From Aphrocallistes beatrix (Eukaryota; Porifera; Hexactinellida; Sceptrulophora; Aphrocallistidae): DNA of 64,000 bases. The DNA lies in NCBI GenBank assembly GCA_963281255.1, contig OY725496.1:4193723-4257722 (forward strand). Reading direction: 5' to 3'. Shown here one piece after another: positions 1-9,959 of the stretch (position 1 is the stretch's first letter; each line of letters starts with the position of its first letter). Made by a program: the position numbers and the translations under genes. A model generated the notes under the pieces. The model was given only the letters and a program-made list of their open reading frames with translations. It was not told the origin of the DNA and made no database searches.

Positions 1-2
1 AG

Positions 3-743
3 TCATCAAGTCAATCCGACAAGCCGCCCTCTCAACCCGAGATTCTTATCCCCAGCGAGGGCGCCAAGCCTATGAACAGCCTGCCCGTGCAGAAGGTCTT
101 CACCGGAGAGGAAGACGAGCGAGTCATAGTAGAGATGTCCTGCAAACTGTTCATATTCGAATCTAACAATAAAAGCTGGCACAGCAAAGGTAGGAATATA
201 CTTCATCTCAACGAGAATTTCGCGGAACCTCACAAGTCCAGGGTGATCTGCCGCACTCACGGCACTCAGCTCTTATTCCTCAATTCCCCGATCTGGTCTG
301 AGATGCTGTGTGAGCTAGCCAACCCCAACTCGGTCAAGATTTCAGCTCAGATGGGAGAGGAGGGGATCCGAGTGGTCTTGATTCAGGGAGAGAAGAAAGA
401 CACTGCTCAGCTGTACGAAGCCCTCAAGGCTCGGATTATGAACTGCACGCTGTACAAGGATAGGACCCCTACCCCCACCCCTACCTCGACACCCTCCAAA
501 TCCCAGGAGAATGAGACGTGCGGCATAGATATACCTGTCCCTGCTTGTAGAGTAGACCCACAGGCACTCAGTACTCTTGTCCCAGAGATCAATGTAACCC
601 CTCACACAAAACGCACTCTCTCCAGGAGAAATTCTAGCGAGGAGAGTGATGATGAAGGGGAAGTTGAAGTGACTGAAAAAACCGAGGCCGAAGAAGAGAA
701 TTTAAACAAAAGGAGTAAATTGAGTGATTCGGTCGATCAATGA
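3..743 (+). CDS. RANBP3: Ran-binding protein 3 (RanBD1 domain), 5' partial
   Basis: The frame is already open at the left edge, so the 5' end is missing; the first ATG in view is at 72 but the protein probably begins further left. A RanBD1-type fold starts at KVFTGEEDERV, continues through CKLFIFES and RVICRTHGTQLLFLNSPIW, and ends near QLYEALKARI. This order matches RANBP3, a nuclear cofactor that helps CRM1-dependent export by binding Ran-GTP. The tail after the domain is Pro/Thr-rich, then acidic (EESDDEGEVEV), with a basic NKRSK near the end, consistent with nuclear location. No intron is seen in this part. It lies upstream of the first EXOC5 exon in view (1062) and must itself be nested in an EXOC5 intron, since roughly the first 250 residues of EXOC5 are not in the window. 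RANBP3L is the alternative name. Confidence 0.8.
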   Translation, partial: SSSQSDKPPSQPEILIPSEGAKPMNSLPVQKVFTGEEDERVIVEMSCKLFIFESNNKSWHSKGRNILHLNENFAEPHKSRVICRTHGTQLLFLNSPIWSEMLCELANPNSVKISAQMGEEGIRVVLIQGEKKDTAQLYEALKARIMNCTLYKDRTPTPTPTSTPSKSQENETCGIDIPVPACRVDPQALSTLVPEINVTPHTKRTLSRRNSSEESDDEGEVEVTEKTEAEEENLNKRSKLSDSVDQ

Positions 744-1061
744 GTAAGCTAGCCCCGTGACTGCGACAGACTAGGATGCGTTCATGTTAGAACTAGCTAC
801 AGTCGTTTCTACTTTAATTCATGACATGAGTACTCACATCTCAGCCTATTCTAAGATGCACTGATTGTATTCTAATTTATCAGAGTTCAATTACATCTTG
901 ATGATGACCCTTTGATAGAATATACCTGTGTTACAATTACAATTATTAACCAAATCGGGGGTATTTTTTTGGAATTGATGAGCCTTCCTCTTATTTCAAA
1001 TGCAGAAGTTTCGCCTAGTTTCTACTGTCTCTCGAGTATATAAGCTTAATCTTGTTTTTAG

Positions 1062-4000
1062 ACACAGAAAATTATCCTTGAAACATTTGACAATCCAGAG
1101 CAAGTAACGACACAGTTTGTAGCAGCTGTATTTGACAAGATTATAAAGGTAATTATTGAAACATTAATAAGCATAGCCTAATCAACAATTACACTAATTA
1201 ATTCTATTAGACGCATGTGAGAGATGAATTGAAAGATATAGACAAAGAGACTGGGATTGATGAGTACTTGACTCGACTGTCTGACCTCTATGATAAGTAA
1301 GTCAGCTGATAAGATCTAAGTTTTAATCTCTGAAATTGATCCCGAATACATTCTTAGAACGACACGCCTGGGTCTGAAACTCGTCGAGTACGAAATGATT
1401 CAAGACTTCCAAGTAGCTACCAAGCAGATCAAATCTCTATTTCATGATTACCTCCACAACTATGCAAAGTATGGCTGAGTTGTTTGTTTGTTTATTTTAT
1501 CGTGTATGCAATTCTTCAATTAAACTTGTTTAGGGAAGAGATTCAGAATTTTGGATCGAAGGGGCGTGCAGAGTTAGAGGATTTCTACAGAGCTCTGTTC
1601 GATAGCACCGGTATGCAGAAGAAAGCCACCACCACACCTAGCGGAGGGTACCGGCCTCGGAAGGAGACAATCAGAACAGTCACTGTGGATGTCCTCTTCG
1701 TCTCTCAAGATTTCATCACTAACATCCTTGCTGCCAGCAAGGAATGTGTCAATCGCTGTAAACTAGTGGGTTCATATTAAGCTCAGTACTACGTTCAGCC
1801 TATCAGCTGAGTTATCACACTGCCTTAGCTCTGCAATACACCTCAACTCTCTCCGACCATCAAAGAGCTCTACGAGATTACGATGAACTTGATTTGTAGG
1901 GACCATCTGGATTATGCTGTTGACCTCGCGTTATCAGGTTAATGTTAGATATCTCTATTCGTCAATATCTTATGTATTAAAACGATAGGATTTTTAATAA
2001 GTTTCTAACTTATCACAAGTATGGCATGCAAAAACCCGAGCCCTATTATCGACAAGTGCCACTAAGTACCACGGCGAAGGAGTTTAGATATCAAATTTGC
2101 GAAATAGTGTACCCTAGGCGCTTCCCACAGTGTGAGTATGTTGACACGAAGAGTTTGCTAGCTGAGCAGTACTAGCGAGCGGATGTGCTTGTATTTAAAT
2201 AAATTCAATGAATAGTATGGTTACTGATACTGGTATAATAACTTAATATAAATTGGGTAACATTATAATTTGTTGAGAAACCTGAATGACTGGAATTGCC
2301 AGTGCGTGTACATGGGACTGTGATTCCTTGCGCGATATCCGTCATGAGCCGCACTAGACATGCTCCGAAAAGGAGCACCACCGTCCACAACCCCATCCAA
2401 GGCGTGTACCAGCTAGGCCCGGCGGAGAGCACGGAACAGCTGCCTCCGAGATACGGCGTCTCACTCTCCACTAACTCTAATCCCGCCTACCTCCTCTGCA
2501 CCTCCCTCAACAAGCTGCTGGTAATAGAACCAGACAGCCGAGAGCTGTACGCTGCCTATGAAAGGACAGACGACATGTTCACCTCAGTCGTGGAGAGCAG
2601 TGGATTCATTATTGTGGGCAGTGTGCTCGGCCTGTTCTACTTTGTCAGTCTATCCGAGCTGAAGTGCACTCACTCCATTCAAGTGCATCAGAAGGGCGTC
2701 ATACAGACGCTAGTGCATCCGGAGGAGAAGCATTGGCTGGCCAGCATCGGAGAAGATAGCTACTTGAGACTGACAAACGTTAGTTCGGAAAGAGGGAAGT
2801 TTAAGCGTGTTCAAGACAGGTCTTTACTGCAGCTGAAGATTTCTGGTGACCTGAAAGCCATGGCATTCTCTCCTCAAGGAAATTGGCTGCTGACTGGGTA
2901 TGACAAGGGAATTAGGGCTTGGGAGGTCGATAGAAGTGCTCTCTCCAAGGATCAGAAATACAGAAAAACTAGACCTCCTTTCTCAATCCAGTTAACCGGC
3001 GCTAAATTCCACCAAAGTGCAGTGGAACGCATCGTGTTCATGAGAGATGACATCGTCGCATCCAAGGATGGGAAGGAGGATCATATTTTGATATGGAGAT
3101 TCGATGTAGACGCTGACATGTGGAAGATGAGTAGTGAGATGATTGAGCAGAATCCTCCCGTCCTATACAAAGTGGTTTCTGACTTCTCTGCTTTCGACTT
3201 CATGCCGGAGAGTTGTAAACTGGTGATAGGAAATAAGGGAGGCGTGGTCAGAATAATCCCGATTTTATATGAGGATGGGATGGGGTGTGAGGATGACGTC
3301 ACTGTCAGGCTGGGCGGTATCCAGGATCTCCCTGGTCCAGATCAGCCCATCACTAGCGTGACCTGTCTGAGCAACAAGATCCTCGTCGGATTGAGTAACA
3401 ACTGTGTCGCACTTTGGAACTGAATTAGCTATGTTATCCTCATATCTTAATATTCTCTATTTTATCAGTTAGAATGGAGAAGTCTATCTTTAGCTAATTA
3501 ATTGAGAGTATCATTACATTATGGCAACTTCCCTTTATTTGTATTTTGTGTGAATCAATGGGAACTAGATCTAGTAACCGTTTTAAAACTGGTCACATGT
3601 CCAACAAGATTTGGGTATAAGTATTTAGCTTTTATACGAGTGCAATTTGTGCAAACCTGTAATAATGAACATTCTGTTTGCTGTAGTGATGAAGAGCAGT
3701 GAATCCAAGGCTCCACCAGACGGAACCTTCTTCATTCTCATCAAGATGATCAACCTCAACTACCACCTGGTAGAGAACCAGTTCAGGGAAACCATGCTGC
3801 CCTGTCTCAGGTAGAGAGAAATCTGACTTGTTTAATATTAATGTCACAAATTCGCTAATTTTTGTAGCAATTCTACTCGAAGTTTACTTTTTTGTAATGA
3901 TCCATATATGCAAGTACAACACTAGATACTCTACCTAGTATATAAATCACAACGTTCCATAACAGCTAACTAATCCGTTCGTTAGTCTTCATTAATTTCC

Positions 4001-5665
4001 GCTACGTCACCGGATCTGAGGAACTGTCCATTCTCCAGGGCGTACCTGCACGAGACCGGCACTGGGCTGTCTGCTTGTAGATTGAATGAGAGCGCACCCT
4101 CCCGCTCTATCTTGATGCAGTGGGGCAACCACTTCAGCATGACATGGTGGTGAAGCTTTGTGCTAGCAATGACTGGGATCTTGTAATTCCTTCCAGTCTG
4201 TGTGTCCCAGAAGTGTGCTGCATCACGTAGTAGTGCGAGAATGCACGCTGCGCTGCTTAGGTTGAATTCCTCTCCATCTGCTTTCACGTACGACTCCAAA
4301 CAGTCTAGCAGGACCAGTCCAGGCCTGAGGCTGTTCTCGTGCACTCCTGCTAGCAGCTGTATGAGATCAGCTGGAGTGGCTGGATACCTCAGCTGTATCT
4401 GCTTCAAATGCTCCAGCTGTGAGCTGCTACCAGGGGGGAGGGCAGGGAGTTTCACAGGGGGAGCTGGACATATGAACAGGACCTCTGTACCCTCTAAAGT
4501 AGCCAGGATTGCTTGCTGGAATAAGATAGACGTCTTCCCGGTCTGTTCCTTTCCCTGTAGTAGGAAGTAGGGCTCATTTGTCTGTCTCGCCAGAGTGTTG
4601 ATCAAATCCAAGAACTCACCTGTATTACTTGCCATTATATATCCTAGAACTAGTTAACAAAAAACAGTTATAATTGTGATAGGTTATTTCCATACTAGTA
4701 CTTCTACTGAGTATACCAACTGTGTCAAGATAAAGAACGAAATCGCTGCGAGTTTGGATAAAAATATTGAAGAAGCTTTAGACAAGTGAGTTTTCAAACA
4801 ATTACTTTATAATTTTGTAATTATTTTAAAATTATTCTATGTCAATACGACTAATACATATCACGATAAAGGTATCTGAATGCTATCATCGGACACTTAA
4901 AGTCAACCCTAAATACTGAACAGAAGCGTTCTGACTTCAAAGTTGAAGAATCAGAAGCTAGTCCTAATCTTAGCGTGACGACGGTAGGTACTCCATACTA
5001 TACTATAGTCATTCTAACATCAACTAAGTAAACAATGCTACTCCAACTATTCAGGCCTGCCAGAAAGCCACAGCCTACCTAGACGGAATTGTTGTGAAAG
5101 TAAAGGAGAACTTGGATGGTCCAAACAGGAAAACTGCTCTGACAGAGCTTGGTCTTAGGTTTCACCGACTCCTGATGGAGCACCTGCAGCAGTATGTCTA
5201 CACCTACACTGGTGGGTCTATTGTCGGTTGTGCATGATCAGTTGGTTATTCCTGTTTGTAACTTTTCTTCATTATAGGTGCTATCAAGGTGTTGTGTGAT
5301 GTTAGTGATTACAAAAAGGTCATCGATATATTCGAGGTTGGAAGAACATGGATCATAGTATTGTTTTAATACAGAGGAGTGAAGACTAACTCTATTTCTA
5401 GATTCCAACTCTACTTAACATTATGGATGCTACGTACATGCTATGTAATCTCCTCATTGTTCCACCTGAAAATCTCAAGCAAGTCGCTACTGATGCACAG
5501 CTGGTATGATGATCTATCTCCGTTTGATACATTTTGTATGCTTGTTTGATTTATTATATCCTCTCCTTCTAGACTACAGGGACACTAGACAAGAATGTGG
5601 TAATGTCCTTCATTCAGCTGCGAGCAGACTACAAATCGAAATTGGGAAAGAACTTTGTACTTTGA
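1062..5665 (+). CDS. EXOC5: Exocyst complex component 5 (Sec10), 3' portion, 12 exons
   Basis: Exons: 1062-1148, 1211-1296, 1358-1468, 1534-1765, 1829-1937, 3687-3810, 4699-4785, 4872-4983, 5055-5211, 5278-5336, 5402-5503, 5573-5665. All junctions are GT-AG and keep frame, giving about 452 residues; family members are about 700, so the N-terminal third lies left of the window. Diagnostic stretches are TEQKRSDFK, LTELGLRFHRLLMEHLQQY, NLLIVPPENLKQV and SFIQLRADYKSKLGKNF at the C terminus, all typical of Sec10. Sec10 is a helical subunit of the exocyst, which tethers secretory vesicles to the plasma membrane. Two introns are greatly enlarged by guest genes (1938-3686 holds an LRWD1-like gene; 3811-4698 holds SWSAP1 antisense). 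The other introns are 54-88 bp. Confidence 0.9.
2026..3423 (+). CDS. LRWD1: WD40 protein resembling the LRWD1/ORCA propeller, nested in EXOC5
   Basis: The main exon is 2303-3423. An upstream exon 2026-2131 (start MQKPEPYYRQV) joins it in frame through a strong donor (GTGAGT at 2132) and an acceptor at 2301-2302, giving 408 residues; without that exon the first ATG is 2344. WD40 blades are visible (VHQKGVIQTLVHPEEKHWLA, LKAMAFSPQGNWLLTGYDKG). The phrase VERIVFMRDDIVASKDG and the ending LVGLSNNCVALWN resemble the C-terminal propeller of LRWD1, an ORC-associated heterochromatin protein, and more distantly EED. No leucine-rich repeats are present, so the LRWD1 name is tentative. The gene lies on the same strand as its host EXOC5, starting 88 bp after a host donor site. 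Confidence 0.5.
3982..4635 (-). CDS. SWSAP1: SWSAP1-like RecA-fold ATPase, nested antisense in EXOC5
   Basis: A single 217-residue exon beginning MASNTGEFLDL. A Walker A-like P-loop (LLQGKEQTGKTSILF, about residues 26-40) is followed by a Walker B-like strand (LRPGLVLLDCLESYV, about 104-118). Length and motif layout fit SWSAP1 (about 230 residues in vertebrates), the RAD51-paralogue-like partner of ZSWIM7 in the metazoan Shu complex that supports homologous recombination. The sequence runs opposite to EXOC5, inside intron 3811-4698, which it nearly fills: the stop is 171 bp from one host exon and the start 63 bp from the next. Another small RAD51-like paralogue is the alternative. Confidence 0.7.
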   Translation of the reverse strand: MASNTGEFLDLINTLARQTNEPYFLLQGKEQTGKTSILFQQAILATLEGTEVLFICPAPPVKLPALPPGSSSQLEHLKQIQLRYPATPADLIQLLAGVHENSLRPGLVLLDCLESYVKADGEEFNLSSAACILALLRDAAHFWDTQTGRNYKIPVIASTKLHHHVMLKWLPHCIKIEREGALSFNLQADSPVPVSCRYALENGQFLRSGDVAEINED

Positions 5666-6175
5666 GATTTCATTTTTTTTCGAGAACAATTTGATGGCTA
5701 ATTGTAATGTGTAACAATTACGTAGGCTTGCTTATTGTCAGGATATTATTTTGCAATACCGGTCATTATATTTGTATAGAAGGTGAGGATCTTATTGAAA
5801 ATACAATGGGGGCGGCGGAAATCTGTAAATTTACTCATATTTTTCATCATTGCTAATCCATAGAATTGATGAGCAACACCCGCTTGTCTGATATCGGAGT
5901 CCTTAATGTCAGTGCGCAGATGATGTGCACCTTAGATAATCAGCTGTTTCGCCGAGAGTTCGCACTGCATACAACTATAGGATTAGTAAATAGATAAATA
6001 ATTCAGTTTACGTCATTCGTGATTTCACCGTTGCCACTGAATGCATATTATATGATCTTTACAATTGTAGGGTCCGCCCCCCCCCAATGCGGCGCCTTTG
6101 CTAACAGTCCAGACAATATTTGGCAGTTTTGCTGATCGAAGTTACTTTTTCTTGCTTAGCGATATAAAATTATTT
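5666..6175 (+). other. Intergenic spacer between EXOC5 and the flavoenzyme gene
   Basis: AT-rich, with a run of nine C residues near 6067-6075. I see no supported gene, repeat or RNA. It must hold the EXOC5 3' end and the promoter of the next gene. Confidence 0.5.
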
Positions 6176-7552
6176 ATGTTTTCGAGGCTGGCATGTATAG
6201 GATTGGCGGGTGTTTTATACAAGTGCTTTGCTCATGAAAGCAAAGTGCTTGCAAATGATAAAGAAGGAGAAGTAGAGATGAATAGGAGGAAGCGAGTGCT
6301 TATTGTTGGAGGGGGGATAGTAGGGTTATCGGTTGCACACAGTTTGATTGCTGCAAACAACGGAGATGTTTCTGTTAAGCTAATTGATGCTGGAATCCCG
6401 GTCTACAGCTCTGTCGGAGAGAGTCGTAATACAGAAGTAGTACAGAAAAACCAGCTCTATCTGGACATGGCAGTCCAGTCTCATAGGAAATGGAGACAGC
6501 TTGATTACCAATCCTCAAAAAAAATATTTTACGAAATCCCTCTGCTAGAAATTGGAGAGAATGATGGTTGGAACCATTACATACAACTTTTAACAACTAA
6601 TAAGATTCCTTTCGAGATATTAGACTCGAATGAAATGTCTAATCGTTACCCGACCCTAAATTTTGATCCTCTAAACAAGAATCAAAATGGGTTTCTTTCT
6701 AATGCCGGCATTATCCATGCTGAGAACGTGCTAAAGACTCTACAGTCCATCTGTGTGTCTAGTTCCAACTTTCAAATTCTGAATAACAAGTCGATTGTGC
6801 GTATAGATAGCGAGAGACATGTTGCTATTGATGGAGAAGGTAGCGAGCACATTTATGATAAGCTAGTTCTGTGTGCAGGTCCGTGGACTAATATGGTGCT
6901 GAGATCTGGCGGTTTGAGAACCTTTCCGTTGTTAGTTGTTTGCATGCGTCGTTCTTATTTTGGCCTATTACACCATCTGAAGGATCCTGAATGGTTTGAT
7001 ATTGGTAGTGCCAGGATCCCATCTCTTCGTATCAAGGAAAGCTTTGCAATCGGTAGTTACAATTGGTTCAGTCTAACTCCACATCTTCCTGGCGGTGAAA
7101 CTGGATGCAAATGCGGGGTGACAGTTACTCCTGAAATTGTAGGTAACGAAGAATTCGAACTTGATAGCCTTTGGCATAAACGAATGTATGCTCAGTTCAA
7201 AAAATATAAATTTCTTGAGGAATTTAAGCTCTATCCTGATCCTCAAGAATGTTCTCTATCTCAAATACTAATCAAGAAATTTGTTAGGGGGATTGATCAT
7301 GATAATATGTTGAAGTACACTCGGTGCTTATACACAGTTACCCCCGACGAAAATTTCATAGTCGGTCAACACCCGGATCACCCTGATATCATAGTTGCGT
7401 GCGGGTTCAATGGAGAAGGGTTTCACGTTAGTCCTGTGGTGGGGGAGTTGGTTGCTAACTGCGTTCTCGAACGCACATTGTCTCAACTAGAACAGCGGAT
7501 GTCCGACTGTTTTAATCCAGAAAGATATACGCATAGTATCCAAGATAAGTAA
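6176..7552 (+). CDS. PIPOX: FAD-dependent amine oxidase of the peroxisomal sarcosine oxidase family
   Basis: Intronless, 458 residues from ATG 6176; a second in-frame ATG at 6278 sits directly before the FAD fold. The Rossmann dinucleotide motif is VLIVGGGIVGLSVAHSL. The C-terminal block RCLYTVTPDENFIVGQHPD followed by IIVACGFNGEGFHVSPVVG is the sarcosine/pipecolate oxidase signature, and its Cys is the position that carries the covalent flavin in monomeric sarcosine oxidase. The expected reaction is oxidation of N-methyl or cyclic amino acids with release of hydrogen peroxide. The first 34 residues are partly hydrophobic (MFSRLACIGLAGVLYKC) and may be a targeting segment. The C terminus (IQDK) is not a peroxisomal SKL-type signal, so location is uncertain. 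Other DAO-family oxidases are possible. Confidence 0.7.
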   Translation: MFSRLACIGLAGVLYKCFAHESKVLANDKEGEVEMNRRKRVLIVGGGIVGLSVAHSLIAANNGDVSVKLIDAGIPVYSSVGESRNTEVVQKNQLYLDMAVQSHRKWRQLDYQSSKKIFYEIPLLEIGENDGWNHYIQLLTTNKIPFEILDSNEMSNRYPTLNFDPLNKNQNGFLSNAGIIHAENVLKTLQSICVSSSNFQILNNKSIVRIDSERHVAIDGEGSEHIYDKLVLCAGPWTNMVLRSGGLRTFPLLVVCMRRSYFGLLHHLKDPEWFDIGSARIPSLRIKESFAIGSYNWFSLTPHLPGGETGCKCGVTVTPEIVGNEEFELDSLWHKRMYAQFKKYKFLEEFKLYPDPQECSLSQILIKKFVRGIDHDNMLKYTRCLYTVTPDENFIVGQHPDHPDIIVACGFNGEGFHVSPVVGELVANCVLERTLSQLEQRMSDCFNPERYTHSIQDK

Positions 7553-7883
7553 GATTCAACTGATTATTGATTCATGTTGCCATTTTATTTATAATTAAAT
7601 TATACATAGGTTTTTTTATACTTACAAATCTACCATTATTATCAAAATATGCTCAAAAAGTGCTCTATATATGGGGGGTGGGCATCCGGGGAAATTTGCC
7701 CGAGTTTTATTCTGCGGCTCCGGATTCTATTCGACCACGTAAACCAAAATCATAGGAAAGGCCTCAGATCTTTTTTTCCCCTGCCTTTCCACGGTTTGTA
7801 AAATTCCTGTGACCGATTATCAGTTGAAAAAAGTCGCATTTAGAAGAGTTGAACGATTTAAAGAACGCTTGTGGGTAATTTCA
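7553..7883 (+). other. Spacer upstream of H2B copy 1
   Basis: Unique AT-rich sequence between the flavoenzyme stop and the start of the duplicated H2B block. A 62-codon open frame here shows no family features and is not called. Confidence 0.5.
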
Positions 7884-8038
7884 CTACACCATATTTACTT
7901 ACGAGAGACTAATGCTCTCTTCTGATTGGCTATTCACAATCACTGTTTGAGTCTTAGCCATACGTATAAAAGCAAATTTCAGTTTGTTCTCTCCACCATC
8001 TATTATTTTCTTCAAACACAACTTCATATTATCTGATC
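7884..8038 (+). promoter_or_regulatory. H2B promoter, copy 1
   Basis: Contains an inverted CCAAT box (ATTGG, 7925-7929) and a TATA box (GTATAAAAG, 7964-7972) about 70 bp before the ATG. The same block, almost base for base, precedes the second H2B gene at 23153-23295. Conservation of the non-coding flank between the two copies supports it as the shared promoter. Confidence 0.75.
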
Positions 8039-8410
8039 ATGCCTCCCAAAACAAAGAAAGCAGAGAAGTCCTCTGGCAAGAAGGCCCCCGCTGTAGCCAC
8101 CGACAAGAAGAAGACCCGTAGAAAGGCCCGCAAGGAGTCCTATTCCATCTACATCTACAAAGTCCTGAAGCAGGTTCACCCGGACACCGGCATCTCCAGC
8201 AAGGCCATGTCCATCATGAACAGCTTCGTGAACGACATCTTCGAGCGCATCGCCTCAGAGGCCTCCCGTCTCGCTCACTACAACAAACGGTCCACCATCA
8301 CGAGCAGAGAGATCCAGACCGCAGTTCGGCTGCTACTCCCCGGAGAACTGGCCAAGCACGCCGTGTCTGAAGGGACCAAAGCTGTGACCAAATACACCAG
8401 CAGCAAATAG
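8039..8410 (+). CDS. H2B: Core histone H2B, copy 1
   Basis: 123 residues, intronless. It has the lysine-rich tail ([17 protein letters not shown]), the basic [14 protein letters not shown] repression segment, the histone fold ([20 protein letters not shown]) and the canonical C-terminal helix ending AVTKYTSSK. It differs from the second copy by one residue (Ile39 here, Val39 there). H2B pairs with H2A in the nucleosome. No H2A, H3, H4 or H1 gene is adjacent, so this is a solitary gene and not part of a quintet. Start and stop are unambiguous. A histone 3' stem-loop follows the stop. Confidence 0.97.
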   Translation: MPPKTKKAEKSSGKKAPAVATDKKKTRRKARKESYSIYIYKVLKQVHPDTGISSKAMSIMNSFVNDIFERIASEASRLAHYNKRSTITSREIQTAVRLLLPGELAKHAVSEGTKAVTKYTSSK

Positions 8411-8431
8411 ATACCCTCTTGCTTTTTACCC

Positions 8432-8447
8432 GGCTTTTTTCAAAGCC
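8432..8447 (+). terminator. Histone mRNA 3' stem-loop, copy 1
   Basis: GGCTTTTTTCAAAGCC: a 6-bp stem with a 4-nt loop, 22 nt after the stop codon, followed by ACA as in metazoan replication-dependent histone mRNAs. An AATAAA also lies downstream at 8473-8478. Confidence 0.92.
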
Positions 8448-8564
8448 ACAATTCCACAAAGTTATTTACATGAATAAATTAATCTTTGGTCTGTCCTTGT
8501 TTTACTCATGTTCTGATCGGATTCGGGGTGGGGGATTGAACTGGAAAATTTTAACATGGCGTAC

Positions 8565-8846
8565 AATGATTTCTATTGTGATGTGTATAGCCATATATAT
8601 TGTATTGAAAAGGTGTGAAAAATTGTTCTCCATTTTTTGCAGAGGTGTGAAAATTTCGCTTAGATCTTATAACTTAATCGTAGTCATATCATTTGACACC
8701 TACATCTCAATTTTCATATCTCTACGACTTGCCAATTCTTCAATCAATTCGGACAAACACGAAAAAATCTTAGCGTTTTAAAATATACTTTATGTCTGCA
8801 GAGTTGCCCTGCGGGCGCATGGAATTACTCAATCCAGCCTATTTTG
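8565..8846 (+). repeat. Dispersed composite repeat, copy 1
   Basis: Begins ACAATGATTTCTATTGTGAT, then AAAAGGTGTGAAAAATTGTT, then GCAGAGGTGTGAAAATTTCG, and ends in a truncated GC-rich module (GAGTTGCCCTGCGGGCGCAT). Segments recur at 12776-12970, 17150-17320 and 52131-52350. No coding capacity is seen; it is probably a non-autonomous element. Confidence 0.7.
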
Positions 8847-8856
8847 TTAATTTATA

Positions 8857-9150
8857 TAAATATTTTAAACAAAGGTTAACAAATAATAATATCGATCACA
8901 AAATATAATATCCAAATTCTACACCCCTAAACCCTATGACTATGTCAACCGTTGGAAGCCAGTCTTTACCATATTTTGTAATTTGTTTACTCTATGTATC
9001 TATTGCAAACAAATGATTTATCATATCGATCTGAAAATATGATATTCGAAATCTACACCCCTGAAAACCCCATGTCAACCGTTGAAAGCAATCTTCTAGC
9101 ATATTTTTGAGATTTGTTTACTTTATGCATCTAATGTAAACAAAGGTAAA
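8857..9150 (+). repeat. Two diverged 141-bp-type repeat units (forward)
   Basis: Each unit contains AAATCTACACCCCTGAAAAC, ATGTCAACCGTTG(A/G)AAGC and GATTTGTTTACTTTATGNAT in order. The same unit is tandem at 11925-12610 and lies in reverse orientation at 10983-11130. Confidence 0.8.
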
Positions 9151-9490
9151 CCAATTTAAAAAAATGTCGGTCGACAGACCGGTAGTGCAGCTCCAGGAAG
9201 TGACTCGAAGGAACAGGAAATGTGAATATCGGAATACGTCGGGAAATTCTCATTTTATTGCATTCTAGTGTGAAATTTGGAATCTACATATTTATATATC
9301 CTATAATAGCCGTTGACAGCTCGCATTTAGCTCAAAATAAGATTTTTTCCAAAAGGTGTGAAAAGATGTATACATACATATGTTAATAATTCATAAAATA
9401 TTTAGATTACCACTTTCAAAGTGCGAAAATCGGAATCTGCATATTTAAATATCCTATATTAGAGGTTGAGAACGCGCATCTAGCTCAAAA

Positions 9491-9935
9491 GCCACATGTG
9501 TAGCTACACGTGTAGCTACATGTGTAGCTACACATGTGGCTACAGTAGCTACACATGTAGCTACACGTGTGGCTACACATGTAGCTACACATGTAGCTAC
9601 ACGTGTAGCTACACATGTAGCTACACGTGTAGCTACACATGTAGCTACACATGTAGCTACACATGTAGCTACACGTGTAGCTACACATGTAGCTACACAT
9701 GTAGCTACACGTGTAGCTACACATGTAGCTACACATGTAGCTACACATGTAGCTACACGTGTAGCTACACATGTAGCTACACGTGTAGCTACACGTGTAG
9801 CTACACGTGTAGCTACACATGTAGCTACACATGTAGCTACACGTGTGGCTACACATGTAGCTACACGTGTAGCTACACATGTAGCTACACATGTAGCTAC
9901 ACATGTGACTACACATGTAGCTACACGTGTAGCTA
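9491..9935. repeat. 12-bp palindromic minisatellite, about 37 units
   Basis: The unit is GTAGCTACACRT with one binary position: CTACACGTGTAG (a perfect palindrome containing the E-box core CACGTG) or CTACACATGTAG. The period is a multiple of three and no stop arises, so long open frames appear on both strands; they are artefacts of the repeat. Confidence 0.97.
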
Positions 9936-9959
9936 AAAATATGATTTTGGGACTCTCCT

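Noticed and set aside
8419-8781. 120-codon frame after H2B copy 1
   Set aside because: It runs across the histone stem-loop and the dispersed repeat; no family features.
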